Source of the DNA: Zeugodacus cucurbitae
Taxonomy: Eukaryota; Arthropoda; Insecta; Diptera; Tephritidae
NCBI RefSeq assembly: GCF_028554725.1
Contig: NC_071672.1
Coordinates: forward strand, 8,444,501-8,508,500
Direction of reading: 5' to 3'
Length of the DNA: 64,000 nt
Shown: positions 55,471-64,000 of the stretch, one piece after another
How positions within the stretch are numbered: the first letter of the stretch is position 1
Layout: each line of letters begins with the position of its first letter
Made by a program: the position numbers and the translations under genes
Notes under the pieces: generated by a model
Database searches by the model: none
Seen by the model: the letters and a program-made list of their open reading frames with translations, nothing else
Told to the model about the DNA's origin: nothing

Positions 55471-58400
55471 GTCCTGTCATGTCATGTCTTGTCTTGTTTT
55501 GTCTTATCATCGTAATTAATTTAAAAACAAATCAAACACAATTGTCTTGTCTTGTCTTGTCTTGTCTTGTCTTGTCTTGTCTTGTCTTGTCTTGTCTTGT
55601 CTTGTCTTGTCTTGTCTTGTCTTGTCTTGTCTTGTCTTGTCTTGTCTTGTCTTGTCTTGTCTTGTCTTGTCTTGTCTTGTCTTGTCTTGTCTTGTCTTGT
55701 CTTGTCTTGTCTTGTCTTGTCTTGTCTTGTCTTGTCTTGTCTTGTCTTGTCTTGTCTTGTCTTGTCTTGTCTTGTCTTGTCTTGTCTTGTCTTGTCTTGT
55801 CTTGTCTTGTCTTGTCTTGTCTTGTCTTGTCTTGTCTTGTCTTGTCTTGTCTTGTCTTGTCTTGTCTTGTCTTGTCTTGTCTTGTCTTGTCTTGTCTTGT
55901 CTTGTCTTGTCTTGTCTTGTCTTGTCTTGTCCTGTCATGTCATGTCTTGTCTTGTTTTGTCTTATCATCGTAATTAATTTAAAAACAAATCAAACACAAT
56001 TGTCTTGTCTTGTCTTGTCTTGTCTTCTCTTCTTAATTAGTTTAGAAACAAATAAAATAAATGTCTTGTCTTGTCTTGTCTTGTATTGTCTTGTCTTGTC
56101 TTCTCTTCTTAATTAGTTTAGAAACAAATAAAATAAATGTCTTGTCTTGTCTTGTTTTGTAATGTCTTGTCTTGTCTTGTCTTGTCTTGTCTTGTCTTGC
56201 TTTGTCTTGTCATGTCTTGTCTTGTCTTGTCTTGTCTTGTCTTGTCTTGTCTTGTCTTGTCTTGTCTTCTCTTCTATTCTTAATTAGAGAGAATCATCTT
56301 ATCATCTTAATTAATTTAAAAACAAATCAAACACAATTGTCTTGTCTTGTCTTGTCTTTTCCTATCTGGCCTTGTCTTGTCTTATCGTCTTAATTAATTT
56401 AAAAACAAATCAAACAGAATTGTCTTGTCTTGTCTTGTCTTGTCTGGTCTTGTTTTGTCATGTCTTGTCTTGTCTTGTCTTGTCTTGTCTGGTCTTGTCT
56501 TGTCTTGTCTTGTCTTGTCTTGTCTTGTCTTGTTTTGTCTTGTCTTCTCTTCTTAATTAGAGAGAATCATCTTATCATCTTAATGAATTTAAAAACAAAT
56601 CAAACACAATTGTCTTGTCTTGTCTTGTCTTTTCCTGTCTGGCCTTGTCTTGTCTCATCGTCTTAATTAATTTAAAAACAAATCAAACAGAATTGTCTTG
56701 TCTTGTCTTGTCTGGTCTTGTTTTGTCATGTCTTGTCTTGTCTTGTCTTGTCTTGTTTTGTCTTGTCTTGTCTTGTCTTGTCTTTTCTTGTCTTGTCTTG
56801 TCTTGTCTTGTTTTGTCTTGTCATGTCTTGTCTTGTCTTGTCTTGTCTTGTCTTGTCTTGTCTTGTCTTGTCTTGTCTTGTCTTGTCTTGTCATGTCTTG
56901 TCTTGTCTTGTCTCTTCTTGTCTTGTCTTGTTTTGTCTTGTCATGTCTTGTCTTGTCTTGTCTTGTTTTGTCTTGTCATGCCTTGTCTTGTCTTGTCTTG
57001 TCTTCTCTTCTTAATTAATTTAAAAACAAATCAAACTCAATTGTCTTGTCTTGTCTTGTCCTGTCTTGTCTTGTCTTGTCTCTTCTTGTCTTGTCTTGTC
57101 TTGTTTTGTCTTGTCATGTCTTGTCTTGTCTTGTCTTGTCATGTCTTGTCTTGTCTTGTCTTGTCTTGTCTTGTCTTATTTTGTCTTGTCATGTCTTGTC
57201 TTGTCTTGTCTTGTCTTGTCTTGTCTTGTCTTGTCTTGTTTTGTCTTGTCTTGTCTTGTCTTGTCTTGTCTTGTCTTGTCTTGTCTTGTCTTGTCTTGTC
57301 ATGTCTTGTCTTGTCTTGTCTTGTCTTGTCATGTCATGTCATGTCTTGTCTTGTCTTGTCTTGTCTTGTCTTGTCTTGTCTTGTCTTCTCTTCTTAATTA
57401 GTTTAGAAACAAATAAAATAAATGTCTTGTCTTGTCTTGTCTTGTCTTGTCTTGTCTTGTCTTGTCTTGTCTTGTCTTGTCTTGTCATGTCTTGTCTTGT
57501 CTTGTCTTGTCTTGTCTTGTCTTGTCTTGTATTCTCTTGTCTTCTCTTCTTAATTAGTTAAGAAACAAATAAAATAAATGTCTTGTCTTGTCTTGTCTAG
57601 TCTTGTCTTGTCTTGCTTTGTCTTGTCATGTCTTGTCTTGTCTTGTCTTGTCTTCTCTTCTCTTCTCTTCTTAATTAGTCTTGTCTTGTCTTGTCTTGTC
57701 TTGTCTTGTCTTGTCTTTTCTTGTCTTGTCTTGTCTTGTCTTGTTTTGTCTTGTCATGTCTTGTCTTGTCTTGTCTTGTCTTGTCTTGTCTTGTCTTGTC
57801 TTGTCTTGTCTTGTCTTGTCTTGTCTTGTCTTGTCTTGTCTTGTCTTGTCTTGTCTTGTTTTGTCTTGTCATGTCTTGTCTTGTCTTGTCTTGTCTTGTC
57901 TTGTCTTGTCTTGTCTTGTCTTGTCTTGTCTTGTCTTGTCTTGTCTTGTCTTGTATTGTCTTGTCTTGTCTTGTTTTGTCTTGTCTTGTCTTGTCTTGTC
58001 TTGTCTTGTCTTGTCTTGTCTTGTCTTGTCTTGTCTTGTCTTGTCAAATCAAACACAATTGTCTTGTCCTGTCTTGTCTTGTCTTGTCTTGCCTTGTCTT
58101 GTCTTGTCTTGTCTTGTCTTGTCTTGTCTTGTCTTGTCTTGTCTTGTCTTGTCTTGTCTTGTCTTGTCTTGTCTTGTCTTGTCTTGTCTTGTCTTGTCTT
58201 GTCTTGTCTTGTCTTGTCTTGTCTTGTCTTGTCTTGTCTTGTCTTGTCTTGTCTTGTCTTGTCTTGTCTTGTCTTGTCTTGTCTTGTCTTGTCTTGTCTT
58301 GTCTTGTCATGTCATGTCTTGTCTTGTCTTGTCTTGTCTTGTCTTGTCTTGTCTTGTCTTGTCTTGTCTTGTCTTGTCCTGTCTTGTCTTGTCTTGTCTT

Positions 58401-61400
58401 GTCTTGTCTTGTCTTGTCTTGTCTTGTCAAATCAAACACAATTGTCTTGTCCTGTCTTGTCTTGTCTTGTCTTGTCTTGTCTTGTCTTGTCTTGTCTTGT
58501 CTTGTCTTGTCTTGTCTTGTCTTGTCTTGTCTTGTCTTGTCTTGTCTTGTCTTGTCTTGTCTTGTCTTGTCTTGTCTTGTCTTGTCTTGTCTTGTCTTGT
58601 CTTGTCTTGTCTTGTCTTGTCTTGTCTTGTCTTGTCTTGTCTTGTCTTGTCTTGTCTTGTCTTGTCTTGTCTTGTCTTGTCTTGTCTTGTCTTGTCTTGT
58701 CTTGTCTTGTCCTGTCATGTCATGTCTTGTCTTGTTTTGTCTTATCATCGTAATTAATTTAAAAACAAATCAAACACAATTGTCTTGTCTTGTCTTGTCT
58801 TGTCTTCTCTTCTTAATTAGTTTAGAAACAAATAAAATAAATGTCTTGTCTTGTCTTGTCTTGTCTAGTCTTGTCTTGTCTTGTCTTGTCTTGTCTTGTC
58901 TTGTCTTGTCTTGTCTTGTCTTGTCTTGTCTTGTCTTGTCTTGTCTTGTCTTGTCTTGTCTTGTCTTGTCTTGTCTTGTCTTGTCTTGTATTGTCTTGTC
59001 TTGTCTTCTCTTCTTAATTAGTTTAGAAACAAATAAAATAAATGTCTTGTCTTGTCTTGTTTTGTAATGTCTTGTCTTGTCTTGTCTTGTCTTGTCTTGT
59101 CTTGTCTTGTCTTGTCTTGTCTTGTCTTGTCTTGTCTTCTCTTCTATTCTTAATTAGAGAGAATCATCTTATCATCTTAATTAATTTAAAAACAAATCAA
59201 ACACAATTGTCTTGTCTTGTCTTGTCTTTTCCTGTCTGGCCTTGTCTTGTCTTATCGTCTTAATTAATTTAAAAACAAATCAAACAGAATTGTCTTGTCT
59301 TGTCTTGTCTTGTCTGGTCTTGTTTTGTCATGTCATGTCTTGTCTTGTCTTGTCTTGTCTGGTCTTGTCTTGTCTTGTCTTGTCTTGTCTTGTCTTGTCT
59401 TGTCTTCTCTTCTTAATTAGAGAGAATCATCTTATCATCTTAATGAATTTAAAAACAAATCAAACACAATTGTCTTGTCTTGTCTTGTCTTTTCCTGTCT
59501 GGCCTTGTCTTGTCTCATCGTCTTAATTAATTTAAAAACAAATCAAACAGAATTGTCTTGTCTTGTCTTGTCTGGTCTTGTTTTGTCATGTCTTGCTTTG
59601 TCATGTCTTGTCTTGTCTTGTCTTGTCTTGTTTTGTCTTGTCTTGTCTTGTCTTGTCTTGTCGTGTCTTGTCTTGTCTTCTCTTCTTAATTAATTTAAAA
59701 ACAAATCAAACACAATTGTCTTGTCTTGTCTTGTCTTGTCATGTCTTGTCTTGTCTTGTCTTGTCTTGTCTTGTCTTATTTTGTCTTGTCATGTCTTGTC
59801 TTGTCTTGTCTTGTCTTGTCTTGTCTTGTCTTGTCTTGTCTTGTCTTGTCTTGTCTTGTCTTGTCTTGTCATGTCTTGTCTTGTCTTGTCTTGTCTTGTC
59901 ATGTCATGTCATGTCTTGTCTTGTCTTGTCTTGTCTTGTCTTGTCTTGTCGTGTCTTGTCTTGTCTTCTCTTCTTAATTAATTTAAAAACAAATCAAACA
60001 CAATTGTCTTGTCTTGTCTTGTCTTGTCATGTCTTGTCTTGTCTTGTCTTGTCTTGTCTTGTCTTATTTTGTCTTGTCATGTCTTGTCTTGTCTTGTCTT
60101 GTCTTGTCTTGTCTTGTCTTGTCTTGTTTTGTCTTGTCTTGTCTTGTCTTGTCTTGTCTTGTCTTGTCTTGTCTTGTCTTGTCATGTCTTGTCTTGTCTT
60201 GTCTTGTCTTGTCATGTCATGTCATGTCTTGTCTTGTCTTGTCATGTCTTGTCTTGTCTTGTCTTGTCTTGTCATGTCATGTCATGTCTTGTCTTGTCTT
60301 GTCTTGTCTTGTCTTGTCTTGTCATGTCTTGTCTTGTCTTGTCTTGTCTTGTCTTGTCTTGTCTTGTCTTGTCTTGTCTTGTCTTGTCTTGTCTTGTCTT
60401 GTCATGTCTTGTCTTGTCTTGTCTTGTCTTGTCATGTCATGTCATGTCTTGTCTTGTCTTGTCTTGTCTTGTCTTGTCTTGTCTTGTCTTGTCTTGTCTT
60501 CTCTTCTTAATTAGTTTAGAAACAAATAAAATAAATGTCTTGTCTTGTCTTGTCTTGTCTTGTCTTGTCTTGTCTTGTCTTGTCTTGTCTTGTCTTGTCA
60601 TGTCTTGTCTTGTCTTGTCTTGTCTTGTCTTGTCTTGTCTTGTATTCTCTTGTCAAATCAAACACAATTGTCTTGTCTTGTCTTGTCTTGTCTTGTCTTG
60701 TCTTGTCTTGTCATGTCATGTCTTGTCTTGTCTTGTCTTCTCTTGTCTTGTCTTGTCTTGTCTTGTCTTGTCCTGTCTTGTCTTGTCTTGTCTTGTCTTG
60801 TCTTTTCTTGTCTTGTCTTGTCTTGTCTTGTCTTGTCTTGTCTTGTCTTGTCTTGTCTTGTCTTGTCTTGTCCTGTCTTGTCTTGTCTTGTCTTGTCTTG
60901 TCTTGTCTTGTCTTGTCTTGTCTTGTCTTGTCTTGTCTTGTCTTGTCTTGTCTTGTCTTGTCTTGTCTTGTCTTGTCTTGTCTTGTCTTGTCTTGTCTTG
61001 TCTTGTCTTGTCTTGTCTTGTCTTGTCTTGTCTTGTCTTGTCTTGTCTTGTCTTGTCTTGTCTTGTCTTGTCTTGTCTTGTCTTGTCTTGTCTTGTCTTG
61101 TCTTGTCTTGTCTTGTCTTGTCTTGTCTTGTCTTGTCTTGTCTTGTCTTGTCTTGTCCTGTCATGTCATGTCTTGTCTTGTTTTGTCTTATCATCGTAAT
61201 TAATTTAAAAACAAATCAAACACAATTGTCTTGTCTTGTCTTGTCTTGTCTTGTCTTCTCTTCTTAATTAGTTTAGAAACAAATAAAATAAATGTCTTGT
61301 CTTGTCTTGTCTAGTCTTGTCTTGTCTTGTCTTGTCTTGTCTTGTCTTGTCTTGTCTTGTCTTGTCTTGTCTTGTCTTGTCTTGTCTTGTCTTGTCTTGT

Positions 61401-61482
61401 CTTGTCTTGTCTTGTCTTGTCTTGTCTTGTATTGTATTGTCTTGTCTTCTCTTCTTAATTAGTTTAGAAACAAATAAAATAA

Positions 61483-63620
61483 ATGTCTTGTCTTGTCTTG
61501 TTTTGTAATGTCTTGTCTTGTCTTGTCTTGTCTTGTCTTGTCATGTCACGTCTTGTCTTGTCTTGTCTTGTCTTGTCTTGCTTTGTCTTGTCATGTCTTC
61601 TCTTCTTAATTAATTTAAAAACAAATCAAACACAATTGTCTTGTCTTGTCTTGTCTTGTCATGTCTTGTCTTGTCTTGTCTTGTCTTGTCATGTCATGTC
61701 ATGTCTTGTCTTGTCTTGTCATGTCTTGTCTTGTCTTGTCTTGTCTTGTCATGTCATGTCATGTCTTGTCTTGTCTTGTCTTGTCTTGTCTTGTCTTGTC
61801 ATGTCTTGTCTTGTCTTGTCTTGTCTTGTCTTGTCTTGTCTTGTCTTGTCTTGTCTTGTCTTGTCTTGTCTTGTCTTGTCTTGTCATGTCTTGTCTTGTC
61901 TTGTCTTGTCTTGTCATGTCATGTCATGTCTTGTCTTGTCTTGTCTTGTCTTGTCTTCTCTTCTTAATTAGTTTAGAAACAAATAAAATAAATGTCTTGT
62001 CTTGTCTTGTCTTGTCTTGTCTTGTCTTGTCTTGTCTTGTCATGTCTTGTCTTGTCTTGTCTTGTCTTGTCTTGTCTTGTCTTGTATTCTCTTGTCAAAT
62101 CAAACACAATTGTCTTGTCTTGTCTTGTCTTGTCTTGTCTTGTCTTGTCTTGTCATGTCATGTCTTGTCTTGTCTTGTCTTGTCTTGTCTTGTCTTGTCT
62201 TGTCTTGTCTTGTCTTGTCTTGTCTTGTCTTGTCTTGTCTTGTCTTGTCCTGTCATGTCATGTCTTGTCTTGTTTTGTCTTATCATCGTAATTAATTTAA
62301 AAACAAATCAAACACAATTGTCTTGTCTTGTCTTGTCTTGTCTTGTCTTCTCTTCTTAATTAGTTTAGAAACAAATAAAATAAATGTCTTGTCTTGTCTT
62401 GTCTAGTCTTGTCTTGTCTTGTCTTGTCTTGTCTTGTCTTGTCTTGTCTTGTCTTGTCTTGTCTTGTCTTGTCTTGTATTGTCTTGTCTTGTCTTGTATT
62501 GTCTTGTCTTGTCTTCTCTTCTTAATTAGTTTAGAAACAAATAAAATAAATGTCTTGTCTTGTCTTGTTTTGTAATGTCTTGTCTTGTCTTGTCTTGTCT
62601 TGTCTTGTCATGTCACGTCTTGTCTTGTCTTGTCTTGTCTTGTCTTGCTTTGTCTTGTCATGTCTTCTCTTCTTAATTAATTTAAAAACAAATCAAACAC
62701 AATTGTCTTGTCTTGTCTTGTCTTGTCATGTCTTGTCTTGTCTTGTCTTGTCTTGTCATGTCATGTCATGTCTTGTCTTGTCTTGTCATGTCTTGTCTTG
62801 TCTTGTCTTGTCTTGTCATGTCATGTCATGTCTTGTCTTGTCTTGTCTTGTCTTGTCTTGTCTTGTCATGTCTTGTCTTGTCTTGTCTTGTCTTGTCTTG
62901 TCTTGTCTTGTCTTGTCTTGTCTTGTCTTGTCTTGTCTTGTCTTGTCTTGTCATGTCTTGTCTTGTCTTGTCTTGTCTTGTCATGTCATGTCATGTCTTG
63001 TCTTGTCTTGTCTTGTCTTGTCTTGTCTTGTCTTGTCTTGTCTTGTCTTGTCTTCTCTTCTTAATTAGTTTAGAAACAAATAAAATAAATGTCTTGTCTT
63101 GTCTTGTCTTGTCTTGTCTTGTCTTGTCTTGTCTTGTCTTGTCTTGTCTTGTCTTGTCTTGTCTTGTCTTGTCTTGTCATGTCTTGTCTTGTCTTGTCTT
63201 GTCTTGTCTTGTCTTGTCTTGTCTTGTCATGTCATGTCTTGTCTTGTCTTGTCTTGTCTTGTCTTGTCTTGTCTTGTCTTGTCTTGTCTTGTCTTGTCTT
63301 GTCTTGTCTTGTCTTGTCTTGTCTTGTCTTGTCTTGTCTTGTCTTGTCTTGTCTTGTCTTGTCTTGTCTTGTCTTGTCTTGTCTTGTCTTGTCTTGTCTT
63401 GTCTTGTCTTGTCTTGTCTTGTCTTGTCTTGTCCTGTCATGTCATGTCTTGTCTTGTTTTGTCTTATCATCGTAATTAATTTAAAAACAAATCAAACACA
63501 ATTGTCTTGTCTTGTCTTGTCTTGTCTTCTCTTCTTAATTAGTTTAGAAACAAATAAAATAAATGTCTTGTCTTGTCTTGTCTTGTCTAGTCTTGTCTTG
63601 TCTTGTCTTGTCTTGTCTTG
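61483..63620. repeat. ~1.07-kb tandem higher-order repeat
   Basis: The run ttttgtaatgtcttg, a tcatgtcacg variant, an S2 spacer and a train of TCATG triplets starting at about 61483 recur at about 62550, an offset of 1067. The right copy then carries a longer pure pentamer run. Confidence 0.82.
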
Positions 63621-64000
63621 TCTTGTCTTGTCTTGTCTTGTCTTGTCTTGTCTTGTCTTGTCTTGTCTTGTCTTGTCTTGTCTTGTCTTGTCTTGTCTTG
63701 TCTTGTATTGTCTTGTCTTGTCTTCTCTTCTTAATTAGTTTAGAAACAAATAAAATAAATGTCTTGTCTTGTCTTGTTTTGTAATGTCTTGTCTTGTCTT
63801 GTCTTGTCTTGTCTTGCTTTGTCTTGTCATGTCTTGTCTTGTCTTGTCTTGTCTTGTCTTGTCTTGTCTTGTCTTGTCTTGTCTTGTCTTGTCTTCTCTT
63901 CTATTCTTAATTAGAGAGAATCATCTTATCATCTTAATTAATTTAAAAACAAATCAAACACAATTGTCTTGTCTTGTCTTGTCTTTTCCTGTCTGGCCTT

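Larger units (their letters stand above)
21563..64000. repeat. (TCTTG)n satellite array, i.e. (AAGAC)n on the minus strand
   Basis: About 42.4 kb of pentamer repeats, all in one direction, continuing past the window. Common variant pentamers are TCATG, TTTTG, TATTG, TCTAG, TCTGG, TCCTG and TCGTG. Short AT-rich spacers interrupt it. AAGAC is a described heterochromatic simple satellite of D. melanogaster. The pentamer contains no stop in any frame, so hundreds of open frames (repeating SCLVL forward, QDKTR reverse) exist without coding meaning. The array is organised into nested higher-order duplications. Nothing else is seen in it: no transposon ORF, RNA gene or unique host sequence. Confidence 0.97.

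Noticed and set aside
21563..64000. Hundreds of long open frames such as 35092-36639 (515 codons) and 54984-55973
   Set aside because: They are the stop-free pentamer read in every frame, with no composition or domain unlike the repeat. Starts and stops fall only at spacers and variant pentamers.
21563..64000. A telomere or CRISPR-like array
   Set aside because: The unit is not a telomeric motif such as TTAGG. Spacers are related to one another rather than unique, repeats are 5 bp, and the context is insect heterochromatin.

Overview
This window looks like fly heterochromatin, most likely from a drosophilid. The evidence is: an 18S rRNA fragment that reads closely like Drosophila 18S; R1 retrotransposons sitting at the R1 site of 28S-derived sequence; a Jockey-clade LINE with an ATGA ORF1/ORF2 overlap; and about 42 kb of a (TCTTG)n pentamer. 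On the other strand that pentamer is (AAGAC)n, a known heterochromatic satellite of Drosophila melanogaster. I found no host protein-coding gene, tRNA or CRISPR array. Species assignment is inference.

Positions 1-20870 are a decayed block of rDNA debris. Every element in it lies on the minus strand, in the same orientation as the 18S and 28S remnants. Left to right it holds: (i) 1-181, the edge of a roughly 330-bp structured module, here called M; (ii) two decayed 28S pieces covering the R2-R1 site interval; (iii) R1 copy A (485-6352), with an 870-bp in-frame deletion of the reverse transcriptase core, a 497-bp tandem duplication and a 1-nt frameshift; (iv) a nearly complete Jockey-type element (6353 to 10620 or 10949), whose poly(A) end abuts the 5' end of R1 A; (v) M again at 10617-10949; (vi) R1 copy B (10963-17225), full length with both ORFs intact; (vii) R1 copy C (17239-18393), 5'-truncated; (viii) two mini-elements (18589-19288 and 19486-20241), each M joined to a diverged R1 3' UTR with no coding region; (ix) AT-rich tandem repeats (20373-20870). 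The elements are separated by a 13-bp R1 target-site motif (plus strand gcaaatagggaca), sometimes with an extra 28S piece of about 110 bp.

Positions 20871-21562 are an internal 18S rRNA fragment (minus strand). It stops exactly where the pentamer begins and shares a CTTG phase with it.

Positions 21563-64000 are the (TCTTG)n array, uniform in direction. Short AT-rich spacers of a few related types interrupt it every ~100-600 bp. Spacers and variant pentamers form nested higher-order duplications with offsets of 0.43, 0.49, 0.84, 1.07, 3.34, 3.84, 4.1, 6.53, 10.6, 11.1 and 22.3 kb. The open frames here (repeating SCLVL forward, QDKTR reverse) are arithmetic artefacts of a stop-free pentamer.

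The most unusual points are the apparent R1 + Jockey composite bounded by a single pair of R1 target-site repeats, the coding-less M + R1 3' UTR mini-elements, and the 18S-to-satellite junction leading into a deeply nested satellite array.
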